Shown: positions 43,983-54,892, counted from the first letter of the stretch. The stretch: DNA of 64,000 nucleotides from Ampelocalamus luodianensis (GCA_036346255.1 CM070639.1:27744165-27808164); one strand, 5' to 3'. A program made the numbers and translations. Notes: a model not told the origin generated them from the letters alone.

Positions 43983-45466
43983 TGTAGGATCAAGGATAAC
44001 CGACTAGAGGGGGTGAATAGGAGGTTTTTAAACTTTTAAACAAATTAACGAGATAAGCTAATTAAGAACTTAGTCTAAAACAAATTATACTTCTAGCTAA
44101 GCAATACAAGCAAAAAGATCAAGCTAGAAATATAAATGCGGAAGAGTAAAGACTAGGAATAACCACAATGAGACAACGATGTTTTCCCGTGGTATCGAAG
44201 ACTTGCCGGTCTTCACTAGTCCACGTTGAGGAGGTTGAACCAATCAAGCCGGCTCCACGTATTAAGCCTTTCTCGATCACTATTGGTTGTTCTTCCTCCA
44301 CTCGGAGATGGTGAACACCAAACCACTCACAATATGGGCACGGGCCTCTTCACAATCTTCTTGAAGAGATCACCGTGCAATCACCGCCAAGCCGTCTAGG
44401 AGTTCGGCAAAACTCCAAGAGTAACAAACCAAGACCTTAGCAGCGACACTCAAGTGCAATAGGATCAACTAGAATGATGAATGCACTTTGAATGAGCTCA
44501 ACAACCTCTCAAAGAGTGAACAAATGAATTTGAGAGTTGAATGAATGCACAAGGCTCTAAGGATGTTAAATGTGGTCTAGCACACTGTCCTTGAGTGGTG
44601 GGAAGTATTTATACCCCACAACAACAATTATAACCGTTGGAGAAGAAAAACCATTTTCAGCCACATGCGGTACTACCGCCATGCAAGGCGGTACTACGCA
44701 CTTCTCCAACCACTACGACAACGGCTATACGAGACGCATTAAATGACGACATAGCCGTTTATTCTTGCTGACGGTACTACCGCCAAGCGACGGCAGCGGT
44801 GCTACGCGATGCGGTCATACCGCAAGGAGATTGCGGTACTACCGTTTTCAAGAGAGACAAAAGGGTGCTTCTGGAAAAAACATACCGCTTAACATTGGAA
44901 TAACGGCATGCGGTAGTTCCGCAACACTGCGGTACTACCGTATTCGGTTATACCGCATGAACACTGGCGGTACTACCGCGCTTAGGTTTTGGCACCGAAA
45001 CCAGAAGAGAGACTCTCTGTAAAAAACATACCGCCAACTAACGACCGGAACAACCGGAGTGCGGTAGTACCGCACAGACAACGCCGGTAGTACCGATTGT
45101 CCTGACAGTGCATATTTGGTTTTAGAAAGAGAATCCATATGCATACATGATCCTAAATTGATCCATAAAGCACAAGACATGCCTTCAAGCTACAAGACAT
45201 GATCCCTCTTAATAGTACGGCATTTAACCTATAATCTGGTCTTCCATCTATTTCTCCTAAGACCGATAAAAGAAAATAATATCAAAACCACTTGTACCTT
45301 ATCCTTGAGCTAAACTTGATCTTCATAAAACTTTTAGCATGCATCTTCAAGATCATATTTTCCAATGGGACTAGGCCTTGTAAAAACTCAACAAACCAAT
45401 AAGTCCCATTTTCACATATTATCATAAATTACCAAAACATATTTTTAGGGGCCTAGATGCTTTTCA
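43983..45466 (-). repeat. 5' LTR of element D
   Basis: 1484 bases; ends TGTAGGATC and CTTTTCA on the plus strand. It has a cluster of GCGGTA-N-TACCGC palindromes at 44667-45095. Frames inside it are not genes. Confidence 0.92.
44606..44613 (-). promoter_or_regulatory. TATA box of element D
   Basis: TATAAATA on the element strand in the 5' LTR; it would drive the full-length transcript toward gag. Palindrome units lie just upstream. Confidence 0.7.
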
Positions 45467-45471
45467 CCACT
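45467..45471. other. Target-site duplication of element D, right copy
   Basis: CCACT after CTTTTCA, matching 34565-34569. Confidence 0.95.
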
Positions 45472-45825
45472 CCCGTCGATTCAAGAGCTCGGGGAAACAA
45501 GCTCCAAGAAGGACGAGAGATGGTGCGAAGAGATGGAATACCAAGAACTGACTGCTGTTGATGTGATTTTGGCGGATCTTCTTCATACGAGTCCAGACGT
45601 CACTGAAAGCCATGGATCGAGAGGTTAACCTTACGAATCTTCGATCGCCGTTAAACCTTCAAGGTGGTCGGATACAATAATCTCCTTCAGCAAAGAAGAC
45701 TGCCCCATTCCTTCAACTTGACCAGGTAGGTTCCGATTGTCGTTGAGCCTACTATTAATAACTGTAAGGTTAATCGGGTCTTGATAGATGGGGGTAGTTC
45801 TTTGAATATTTTATTTTCAAGTGCT
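45472..45825 (+). pseudogene. Gag end and start of protease of Tat-clade element C
   Basis: Past element D the Tat frame continues: SIQELGETSSKKDERWCEEM, DVILADLLHTSPDVTES, a stop at about 45630, then near 45730-45822 the protease block NRVLIDGGSSLNILF followed by SSALEDMQ. IDGGSSLNILF is the aspartic protease active-site signature of the Tat clade. The element then ends abruptly; RT, RNase H, integrase and 3' LTR are absent, and unrelated Tekay sequence follows. Frameshifts are present as well. Confidence 0.8.
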
Positions 45826-46112
45826 TTGGAAGACATGCAGCCCGCTGGCCATGGCGAGGTAATTCTCCCACCATGAGAGTGCTGCACCCTCAAGCTGATG
45901 GGATGCGAAGAGTGCATTCTCATGCTCCTGGCACTGAGTAATGTTGAGCTTCCGCTCAACCAGACGCATCCAATCATCCGTGTCAAGTGGGTCCTCGGAC
46001 CAGGAGAAAGTGGGTGGCTGTGTGCGGAGGAACTCCGAGAGTCCCCACGAGGCCGGTGGCCACCGCCTCCAAACCCGAGGCATCGAGAGGAGTGGAGGTG
46101 TTCCTGCTTGCT
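45826..46112 (-). pseudogene. Inverted gag fragment of element E
   Basis: Read on the minus strand this gives PASWGLSEFLRTQPPTFSWS, DPLDTDDWMRLVERKLNITQ and SHQLEGAALSWWENYLAM, which is the capsid N-terminal half of Tekay gag. The next block of capsid (RRAHIPVGILKIKKKEF) is on the plus strand at once after it. Flipping the segment in place would put both parts in the normal order, so this is a local inversion of about 290 bases, or an assembly error. Confidence 0.85.
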
Positions 46113-47118
46113 TTCGTCGGGCCCATATCCCCGTCGGCATCTTGAAGATCAAGAAGAAGGAGTTCCTCGCACTCAAACAGGGGCGCAAATCTGTGAGTGA
46201 GTACCTCCATGAGTTCAATCATCGGCGAGGTATGCTCTGTGAGGTGGCGCCGATGAGGCCAGCGGGAGAAGTTCATGGAGGGCTTGTTTGAGGAGGCTGC
46301 GGACAAGCTTTCCATTGTGGACTTTGCTAACTTCTAGACCTTGGTGGACAAGGCTATTGTCACCGAGCACAAAGCGATAAGCGTGGCGAGTCCATAGCGC
46401 AAGTGGGAGGCCCACCGGTGCCTCGAGGCGACCTCACTCATCCCGTGTTGCGCTGCACGAGGCCCATTCTTTGGCTTCAGCGTCGAGGCCGTCGGCGCGA
46501 TCCTCATCCCCGTGGCGTGTTTGACCACATGCACTGCGGCCCCATAGCGGTGGCCTCGCAATCCATTGCCGAGGTCACCTGCTTCTCCTGCAACAAGAAG
46601 GGTCACTACGCCAACACATGCCCTCAGAGGACGGGAGCAGCCCCTTGTCCTAATGGAGGACGCGGGCAAAGGAATGGTCACCCACCTGACCAGAAGATAG
46701 TCCAGAAGACCCAGGGCGTGGGTAGCGACCGAGTCAACCACATCTCGGTTGAGGAGGCACAGGAGGCACCCGATGTTGTGTTCGGTACGCTTCTTGTCAA
46801 TTCTTGTCCTGCTGTAGTATTATTCGATTCAGGAGCATCGCATTCTTTTATTTCAAGATCTTTTGCTGCTGCTAGTGACCTTCATTTTGTTTCTTTGGGG
46901 ATTCCTTTGCTTATTCGCTCTCGGGTTGGAAATGAGGCGATCGGGAATCTGAGGATGTTCCTATTGTTATTGAAGGAGTGAGATTCTTAGCAAACCTCAT
47001 CCTACTCGACTCAGCAAGTCTGGATGTGATTCTGGGCATGGATTGGTTGTCCCAACACTTAGGGCAAATCGATTGTGCCAGAAAGATGGTCTACCTCATC
47101 AGCCCCTCAGGCGAGTAG
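46113..47118 (+). pseudogene. Gag C terminus and protease of element E
   Basis: The segment starts with FRRAHIPVGILKIKKKEFLA and GRKSVSEYLHEFNH, frameshifts between 46230 and 46400, then gives a 192-codon frame (46403-46981). This holds the zinc knuckle VTCFSCNKKGHYANTCPQ (complete Cys-x2-Cys-x4-His-x4-Cys) and the protease VLFDSGASHSFISRSFAAAS with an intact DSG. After another shift at about 46970, VRFLANLILLDSASLDVILG and MDWLSQHLGQIDC complete the protease region up to a stop at 47116-47118. The protease would cut gag-pol inside the particle. Confidence 0.85.
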
Positions 47119-47279
47119 GTTGGGATTTCACCACAACTACAAGGGCCACATCTTTGTGCCCTTGAAGCCAAGCCAACCTTGGAGATTCAGGATGTTCCCA
47201 CAGTGTGTGACTTTGTGGATGTCTTTCCTGAAGAATTGCACAGGATGCGTCTAGTTCGAGACACAGGTTTGTCATTGAA

Positions 47280-47888
47280 TTGCTACCCGGTACCGCTCCA
47301 ATTTCAAAGGCGTCGTATCGGATGCCTCCTAATGAGTTGGAGGAGCTGAAGAAGCAGTTAGGTGAGCTTCAAGCGAAGGGTTTTATTTGTCCTAGCTCAT
47401 CTCCTTGGGGTTGTCCTGTTATTTTTGTGAAGAAGAAGGACAAGACCCTGCGTATGTGTGTCGATTACCGTCCGCTTAATGAAGTGACGGTGAAAAACAA
47501 GTATCCTTTGCCTCGCATTGATGATCTCTTTGATCAATTGACTAGGGCTCGTGTCTTTTCCAAGATTGATTTGAGATTGGCGTATCACCAAGTCCGGATC
47601 AGGGCTGAAGATATTCCGAAGATGGCTTTCACTACTTGTTATGGTCTTTACGAGTACACTATCATGTCTTTTGGCTTAACTAATGCTCCCGCTCTATTCA
47701 TGAATCTTATGAACTCGGTGTTCATGGAGTATTTGGATAAGTTTGTTGTGGTATTCATTGATGATATTCTTATCTACTCCAAGAGTGAAGAAGAGCATGC
47801 TGAGCATCTGAAGCTTGTATTGGGAAAGCTGCGTGAGCATCAGCTGTATGCAAAGTTCAGTAAATGTGAGTTCTGGTTGAAGAGGTAG
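47280..47888 (+). pseudogene. Reverse transcriptase of element E
   Basis: A 202-codon frame, the best RT among the Tekay elements here. NELEELKKQLGELQAKGFIC, SSPWGCPVIFVKKKDKTLRM, CVDYRPLNEVTVKNKYPLPR, FSKIDLRLAYHQVRIRAED, TIMSFGLTNAPALFMNLMNS and VVFIDDILIYSKSEEEHAEH contain all catalytic residues, including the FIDD pair. It ends at KFSKCEFWLKR with a one-base frameshift at about 47880. Coding resumes as VALLGHVLSAGGVAVDP in the next frame. That frame holds a TAG inside VTDV-SFLDLAGYYRR at about 47990. Confidence 0.92.
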
Positions 47889-48058
47889 CATTATTGGGCC
47901 ATGTTCTTTCGGCAGGAGGCGTAGCTGTGGATCCTAGGAAGGTTAGCGATGTTCTATCTTGGGGTCAGCCCAAGTCAGTCACCGATGTGTAGAGTTTTCT
48001 TGATTTAGCGGGTTATTACCGTCGCTTTATTGAGAACTTCTCCAAGATTACGAAGCCA

Positions 48059-48448
48059 ATGACTGAGTTGCTCAAGAAGGACAAGGAATTTTTGTGGTCC
48101 TCTGCTTGTGATGAGAGTTTTCAGGAACTCAAGAAGCGTTTGACATCAGCCCCAGTGCTTGTCCTCCCTGATATACACAAGAGCTTTGACATCTTTTGTG
48201 ATGCCTCTCGTCAGGGACTCGGTTGTGTTCTTATGCAGGAAGGCAAGGTAGTGGCCTATGCATCAAGGCAGTTGAGGCCTCATGAACTCAACTATCCTAC
48301 CCATGACTTGGAGTTAGCTGCAGTGGTTCATGCACTCAAGATTTGGCGGCATTACCTGATTGGTAACCGTTGTGAGGTGTATTCTGACCACAAAAGCTTG
48401 AAGTATTTGTTCACCCAGCCAGATCTGAACCTCAGGCAAAGAAGATAG
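48059..48448 (+). pseudogene. RNase H of element E
   Basis: A 129-codon frame: MTELLKKDKEFLWSSACDES, KSFDIFCDASRQGLGCVLMQ, EGKVVAYASRQLRPHELNYP, THDLELAAVVHALKIWRHYL and EVYSDHKSLKYLFTQPDLNL. The Asp and Glu residues expected of the RNase H fold are present. A TAG follows RQRR where relatives have Trp. The frame is open upstream back to the 47990 stop, so the true coding region is continuous with RT apart from these lesions. Confidence 0.9.
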
Positions 48449-48987
48449 TTGGAGTTGATCAAAGATTATGATATGGGTATTCAGTATCATCCGGGCAAGG
48501 CTAATGTTGTCGCCGATGCACTTAGTCGGAAGGTGTATTGCAATACTTGGATGCTCCAAGAGCAACACCCCACCCTTCTTGAAGAATTTCAGTAGCTCAA
48601 TTTGGGTTTGATTGAGCATAGTTCTCTTGCTTCCTTGGTTGTGCAACCAACCTTGGTGGAGCAAATCAAGGCTGCGTAGCAATCAGATGTTGGTGTGAGC
48701 CAAATAAAGCAGAACATCAAAAATGGGACAGCCAAGTGCTTTTCGGAGGATGAGCATGGCGTTGTATGGTTTGGACAGCTCCTTCTTGTTCCAAAGGTCG
48801 TGGAGGTGCGGGATCGATTCTCATGAAGCCCATGACTCTCCTTGTCTATTCATCACAGGGTCACCAAGATGTACCAAGATCTTCGTCGAGATCGGTGGAC
48901 CCGAATGAAGCGCGAGATTGCCAAGTTCGTTCTTGAGTCGACATGTCTTTGTCGGGTTAAGGCGAGCATCGGCGTCAGCGAGTCTTC
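48449..48987 (+). pseudogene. RNase H-integrase connection and zinc-binding part of element E
   Basis: LELIKDYDMGIQYHPGKANV, VADALSRKVYCNTWMLQEQH and LNLGLIEHSSLASLVVQPTL are readable around several TAG codons (near 48593 and 48677). Then the zinc-binding segment follows in altered form, SLFITGSPRCTKI in one frame, where elements A and B have HPGATKMYHDL. Point changes and indels break it into short frames. Confidence 0.75.
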
Positions 48988-49965
48988 TTGACCTTTGCGG
49001 TGCACGAGTGGAAGTGGGATTACTGTTGGCATGGATTTCATCACCGGTGCGCCGTACTTCTTCGAGGAAGGATGCCATTTGGGTTGTCATCGATCGGTTG
49101 TGGTAGCACATTTCTGCCGGTCGTACCACACTCGATGTCGATCGGTGGTGATCTCTACATATCCCGTATTGTGAGCTTGCATGGTGTGCCACGAACGATT
49201 GTGTCAGATCGCGGTTCTCTCTTCACCTCTCGCTTTTGGCATAGTCTGCAAGAGGCTATGGGGACTCGCCTTGCTTTCAGTTCAAGTTATCATCCCCAAA
49301 CTGATGGTCAGACGGAGCGAGTCAACCAAGTGTTGGAGGATATGCTTCGTGCGTGTGTTCTTTCCTATGGGAAGAATTGGAAGAAGTGTCTACCGCTTGC
49401 CGAATTCTCCTACAACAACAGTTTTCAGGCTAGTCTCGGTATGACACCGTTTGAGGCCTTGTATGGGAGGAGATGTAGAACCCTATTGAACTGGTCAGAA
49501 ACTAGTGAGAGACAGTTCTTCGGCCCGGATTCAATCAATGAGGCCGAAAGCCAGGTTCAGTTGATTCGCAAGCATCTGCGTGTGGCCCAACCCAGGCAGA
49601 AGAGCTATGCAGATCGTCATCCTCGCGAGTTGAGTTTTGAGCCCAATGACTTTGTGTATCTCAAAGTCTCACCCTTGAAAGGCCATCAGCGATTTGGCAT
49701 CAAGGGCAAGTTAGCTCCTCGATATGTTGGTTCTTATCGCATTATCAAGAAAGTAGGAGCTGTTGCGTACAAGTTGGAGTTGCCAGCTACACTTGAGGGG
49801 GTGCATGGTGTGTTCCATGTGTCTCATTTGAGGAAGTGCCTCCGTGTTCCAACTGAGCAGACTCTGTTGGAAAATCTCGATGTGCAGGAGAATTTGACCT
49901 CGCGAGCATCTGTTCGTATTCTTGAAGAATCGAACCGTGTCATCAAGTTCCTTAAGGAGTGGTGA
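48988..49965 (+). CDS. Integrase core and C-terminal domain of element E
   Basis: A 325-codon open frame. It starts in the rve core (EWKWDYCWHGFHHR, where relatives have WDSVGMDFITG, so the first catalytic Asp is not recognisable). It continues RIVSLHGVPRTIVSDRGSLF with the second catalytic Asp, SSYHPQTDGQTERVNQVLED with the catalytic Glu in ERVNQ, and NWKKCLPLAEFSYNNSFQAS. The C-terminal module is complete: SFEPNDFVYLKVSPLKGHQR, GKLAPRYVGSYRIIKKVGAV, GVFHVSHLRKCLRVP. It ends within the chromodomain at FLKEW-stop, where relatives read FLKVQWSNHSKDEATWERED. The rest (NHSKDEATWEREDR) lies in the next frame up to about 50010. Confidence 0.88.
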   Translation: MTFAVHEWKWDYCWHGFHHRCAVLLRGRMPFGLSSIGCGSTFLPVVPHSMSIGGDLYISRIVSLHGVPRTIVSDRGSLFTSRFWHSLQEAMGTRLAFSSSYHPQTDGQTERVNQVLEDMLRACVLSYGKNWKKCLPLAEFSYNNSFQASLGMTPFEALYGRRCRTLLNWSETSERQFFGPDSINEAESQVQLIRKHLRVAQPRQKSYADRHPRELSFEPNDFVYLKVSPLKGHQRFGIKGKLAPRYVGSYRIIKKVGAVAYKLELPATLEGVHGVFHVSHLRKCLRVPTEQTLLENLDVQENLTSRASVRILEESNRVIKFLKEW

Positions 49966-50060
49966 ATCATTCCAAAGATGAGGCAACTTGGGAGCGGGAA
50001 GATCGCCTACTTCTGCGACTAGTCTTTCTTCTCAGAGCGGAATCTGGGACGAGATTCTTG

Positions 50061-50073
50061 TAAGGGGGAGATT
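50061..50073 (+). other. Polypurine tract of element E
   Basis: TAAGGGGGAGATT directly before the LTR start TGTAACATCCC. Confidence 0.9.
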
Positions 50074-53000
50074 TGTAACATCCCAATTTTGCACTTGTGT
50101 TTCAAATATAAGAAAATGAGTAAAAATTAAAACTTTTTCTTACATCTTGTATTTCCTGTATGTTCTAAACAATTCCTGTACAAGAATTATGAAAATACAA
50201 AGTCACAAGTCTTTATGATCCAAAACCTTGTCTTCAGAAAACAATCATGTCAAATCTTTTGATCATCTCCTGGAAATATTTTTACTAAGTTCTAGGGATG
50301 GTATGTGACCCCTCTAAAAAATTTCACAATTTTTAGAAATTGTTTGAATGTTTTTAGACGGTAGTCAAACTTGTTTGACTTTTAGTCAAACCCTATTTTA
50401 GAACCTTGCAAAATTTTTGGAGAACAATGCACTGCATAAAAATCTCTGAAAATTTTACACAAGGTTAATATCTAAGTTAGCAAGCTTCTGTAAAAATTTC
50501 AGAATTTTTAGAGTTGTTTTGCTATCTCAATTAAATCCCCAAAGTCTCAGCTCAAATTAAAAGCCCAAAGCTGGTTTCATTGTTCGATGGGTTGAGTCGG
50601 ACTCGGCCTCGAGCCATGACTTGGTCCGATCAACTAAGCATCTGGGCTCACTTATATGCGCCTCAATCTCCGCTTTGGATTGATATCGAAGAGCCCACGT
50701 TGATTGGGCCATTCGGACCTTGCAAATGCACCAACTTGTTTGGGCCGTTAGATCAAGATCGAACCGTCTAGATTAAGTGGGCTATTCGGATCATCAAGAG
50801 GTCACATTCAATCATGACCGTCCATTTTTATATCTAACGCTCACGATCTCCCCCAGCCGTTTTATACCTTAGAGGACGTGGGCAAATCTGAGCCGTCCGA
50901 ATCTTATCCTAGGGCTCGCAATCTCCCATACTCTTTTGAACACCGGAGCTTCGGGATGATCTGAGCCGTCCATCTCTAATCTAACGGCTCACAGTAACCC
51001 TAGCTTTTCTCTGGTCGTCTTCTTCCTCGCGCCGTGCGTGAATAGAGAAGAGAGGCATGGTCGCGTCTTGTCGTGCTCCCTCGTCAACTCTCTCTGGTCG
51101 GGGCAGTGAAACGTGCGTTGCTTTCGGCCACGATCATGCATTTTTCCTATCCACCATCATTTCGTTTAGGTCCACGGTGGTGTCATGGACCTAGATCACC
51201 TCAGAGCTTCTTTTTGCCAAACCACAGCTCCCTCATCTATTTGAAGCTCCCTAAAACCCTATTTGGGCTCATTTGCAACACCACTTAGCTTCCCAACTCT
51301 AGTGGAGCTAGAAGCCACTGAAAATTGCAAACCGCCATTAATGGCCGTGAAGCTCTGTGATGGCTTTGGTGCTCCAGTGGTTCACCTTCAATTATTCTTG
51401 TTCCCTTTTGAGCCTTTTAGCTCCATATTCATTTCCCCTAACTTAATTTTGGGTTCCATTCACAGGAATTGACCAATTTTAAGTTTGGATCATTTCAGCC
51501 GAAATCATCCCCTTCCTTCTCTAGCTCCTGTAAGGGCTTCTTTTCTCAATTATTTGCTTGTGGAGTTTCTCTCAACTATAATAAAGCTATAATGATGATC
51601 TGCTATCACTCATTTTGCTTAGGGCATCTTTTTCGTATCATCTTCTTCAACTCCAACAAGCTTCTCCGTGATCAAAACTTCTCCGGCCATCTTTGAAGCT
51701 CATCTTGCTTAAGGTAGCTTCTTATTAGTCCTTAGATCTTTGTGGCACCGCTTCTTTGGACAATGCGAGCTTTTTGTGCATTTTCGTTTTCGGCCTTAGT
51801 TATCACCGTGCCTTCTTTTCTGGCTCGCCGGCGTTATGGGCCGCCGCCGCCATCGAGGTCATCACCATTGGGTGCGCAACGTTATTGCGAACCCATTTTA
51901 GCCTTTAGGTCGCGCCGCTGTGGCCGGAGCCGCAGGCGGCGAGCCTCTTTTCTCGCCCGGGTTTTGCCGGACGGGAATCCCTCTCTGTGCCGTTGCCATT
52001 CGGACATCATTAATGCTAATGATTGTCATTAATCACTGTCGTAACATTAATTGTGTCCGGGAGTGTCACATGTCTCACTGCCATGTGGGCCCCCAAACCA
52101 CGTAAACCCTCACCGTGCGATATGTTAGGACACATTTAATGCTAATCCTCACTAATCATTTGTTTTAGCATTTATTAGCTATCCTAATTTGTCCCTTGTC
52201 TCGCTGACATGTGGGCCCGCACATTTAAAACCTCGCCGCGCTTAAAAACCATATGTGTAATTTGCGCTAATCGTGGACCGTCGATCTTGTGATCAACGGC
52301 CCAGATCTGCGGGACTTTCGGACCTCCAAACGTCCCAATCACTCGGGGCCGTCCATCTCACGATCTGCGGCTGAGATCGTGGGTGCATTCGGACCTCCGG
52401 TTGTAACATCAATCTCAGCCGTCCGATTTCTTTCCCACGAGCGAGATCGATTGGGCCGTTCGGAGCGCCGAATGTCCCATTCATTTTCAACCGTTGGATC
52501 TAGATCCATCGGTGCGCTTCTTTAGGATCGCGTGCGTGCGCTGTTCTCCGTGCGCGTCGGCTATTAGATTTCACATCAAGGGCCCATGTTCGTCCACGTC
52601 GTTTTATTTCTATTAAGTTTGATTATATTTCGGTAAGCCTTTATTTATCAACTAAAAATTGTATTAAACTTTGAAAACTCATAACTAATTTAATTTAAAC
52701 CCTTTTTAGATGCTTCCAGCTGGAATAAATTCATGTTTAAATATAATTTGATCTAAAAATGTTTTTAGACATGTTTCTGTAACAGAAAGTTGTATAAACA
52801 ATATTAACTTGATTTCAGCCATTTTAGAATATTCCAGAAATTGAATAAAACCTTGTAAAATGTATATCTTTTTCTGTATAACTCCAAAATGTGCAAACTC
52901 AATTTTGTTAAATTCCTCTGTTAGCAAACTTTAATATGAAATAGGTTTTGATCATGATCTTATTTCTGTAAAGTAACATGTGCTAGGTTTACAACTTAGA

Positions 53001-54892
53001 AAAATCATAAGTAAATCATTATAACTCCAAATTTGGTAAACTCAACTTTGCTGACCTTAGGATGTCTTAACCTGCCTACCATAAAAATTTCAGACCTTAG
53101 ATTATTCCAGAAATTTATGCCATGAACAGTACCAGTAATTAATTTAGTTGATTTAATAGGCTGAGAGAGTTTATTTTAGCTATAACTTTTGCATGTTAAG
53201 TACAAATTAAATAATTCTTGTTTCTAAAATAATCTAAGATCATACCCTTACTGTTGTATAAATTTCATAAGTTTTGGATATCTTTTGCTGTTGGGTTTTG
53301 TTTGGTATTCTTCGTTCTTATTGGTTTTATCGCCTTTTCGCGTTAGGTTTCGAAGATAATATTGATCTTCATTACAGCGGCGATGGCGGACCACGCCCTC
53401 TGATAAGGCAAGCAGATGTAGCATCATTTGATCATGTTGATCCTATTAATTTCAAAGTCTAATATGTTGTTTGCAAATTCTACGTTGTCACTTAGTAGTT
53501 TACGAGTTGATGTGTTTAGCCATGCTTAGCTCTCGGTAGAAATGGACGGTTATCGACTTGTCGACAACCTTGATCACACAAATGCTTATTATGACTTTAT
53601 ATTTCAGCCTTTGTGCTATGATTACTTGTGAAAACTAAAAACTAAAAATAAAATAATTTCGACTTGGGCATAATGGTAAGATGATGTGTTTTGGGTGTGA
53701 CTCGAATGGTGCAGGTCAATTAAGGACCGAACATCTTGTGAGTCCCGTTATCCAGGCATTTTTGTGCGTGCTAACCACACTAGAGTGAAATAGGACCTCT
53801 CTTGACTAAGTACTTTGGGGGTGTTAATTAATGAGTCGCGTGGTGGGCTGTATATTTAACTATATACAACATGGACATGTTTGTGGGGAGGGGAGCACCC
53901 GCCAAGGCCGGTGTCTCCTACTCCACGTATGGGTCCTTATGATCCATATTTTGTCGGCAGATCACTAAGGATTAACCCCCATACGTGCAGCTCTTGATTA
54001 GCTCAATCCATTGGAAATGTCTCGTAGGACTTAGCCGTGCAGGCATACCAAAGGAAGTGTGTTTAATAGCTTGGCGAAAAGACAGTCTGAAGTGTGGGTA
54101 CATTGGTACACCTCTGTAGGGTTTAAAACTATTCGAATAGCCTCATCTTAGGTTATGGACACGCTTGGGTAAGCTTTTCAAGAGTTAGACTACAATATTT
54201 TAAACTAAAACTTGATGGGTGGTATGAATCAGGGATTCATGCTATGTTGTGGTGGCTATTGGGTTAGTCACCTCTAGGTGGTTACTTGATTATTTACTGT
54301 TGCTTGCTGTTATTTCAATGATTAAAAACTGGTTTGTTAAATTGTCTTCAATCTATTATATTATTGCAAATGAAAATTGCTTTATGCGTCCGAACAACCA
54401 TATAACCATTTCCTTTGAATTCAGCTCACATGTAGCTATGTATAGGCTTGTTACTCGTAAGTCTTGCGAGTACATTATTGTACTCATCTGCATTGCTTGT
54501 TGTGTGCAGAGGAAGAGGGTGAGCCCCAAGGGCCTTACTTTTATGAGATGTGCGGCTTTTGGGACGACTAGCTTGGCGGCCCGATCGGTTGCCCTATGGT
54601 TATGGCTAACCGGTCATATTTTGGTTTAAGCCATCTTATGGCACCTTTTGCTTCCGCTGTCATTTAATACTTATGTCATTTGGCCGGTCGGCTGTATTGT
54701 AATAACTTGATATTATGTATGTCTTTTGGTAGACTTGTTATAATATGGTGTATGGAATCGATTCACGCTTTTGTAAAGATGTATGTGTGCTGCATTTAGG
54801 AAGCACATGTCCATCGAGGCGTGGGTTATTTTGTTTGTGATCTTGGGGCCAATGGAAGGCTAAGTATTACAATCTTAATAAACAGGGTCTCA
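50074..54892 (+). repeat. 3' LTR of element E
   Basis: About 4.8 kb, beginning TGTAACATCCCAA and ending AATAAACAGGGTCTCA, slightly short of the CACA end of its relatives. It has the family layout, including the hairpin position at 51869-51895, CCGTTGGATC motifs near 52490 and the GAGGAAGAGGGTGAGCCCC block near 54505. Frames inside it (for example 51742-52032 and 54249-54629) are chance ORFs; I see no gene. Confidence 0.88.
51869..51895. repeat. Degenerate copy of the conserved LTR hairpin
   Basis: TGGGTGCGCAAC and ATTGCGAACCCA face each other with two mismatches around a three-base centre, at the same place in the LTR as the perfect copies of elements A and B. A further, weaker copy is in LTR G at about 3868-3896. 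Confidence 0.75.

Larger units (their letters stand above)
34570..45466 (-). mobile_element. SIRE/Maximus-type Ty1/copia element D
   Basis: A 10.9-kb minus-strand element flanked by CCACT duplications, with two LTRs of 1484 bases each (34570-36053 and 43983-45466). LTRs start TGAAAAGCATCTAGGCCCC and end ATCCTACA on the element strand. The interior order is gag, protease, integrase, RT, RNase H, which is the copia order. Beyond RNase H lies a spacer and an extra coding region. The extra 3' region, double zinc knuckle and LTR start fit the SIRE/Maximus lineage. Gag, integrase and RNase H carry frameshifts, so it is probably inactive. Confidence 0.92.
45826..54892 (+). mobile_element. Tekay/Del-type chromovirus element E, 5' truncated
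   Basis: A plus-strand element with gag (first part inverted), protease, RT, RNase H, integrase, polypurine tract and a 3' LTR at 50074-54892. No 5' LTR, leader or gag N terminus is present; its left edge abuts the broken protease of element C. Domain order and motifs match elements A and B, but the DNA is clearly diverged from them and the frames are longer. Most lesions are stops created by substitution, not clustered indels. No target-site duplication can be defined. Confidence 0.88.

Noticed and set aside
46334..46741. 135-codon minus-strand ORF
   Set aside because: Antisense of the gag zinc knuckle and protease of element E.
2288..54892. LTR G and LTR E as the two LTRs of one plus-strand element interrupted by the nest
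   Set aside because: Orientation would fit, but G and E differ clearly in their first 400 bases, and G is more like the inverted LTR F1, so they probably come from different insertions.
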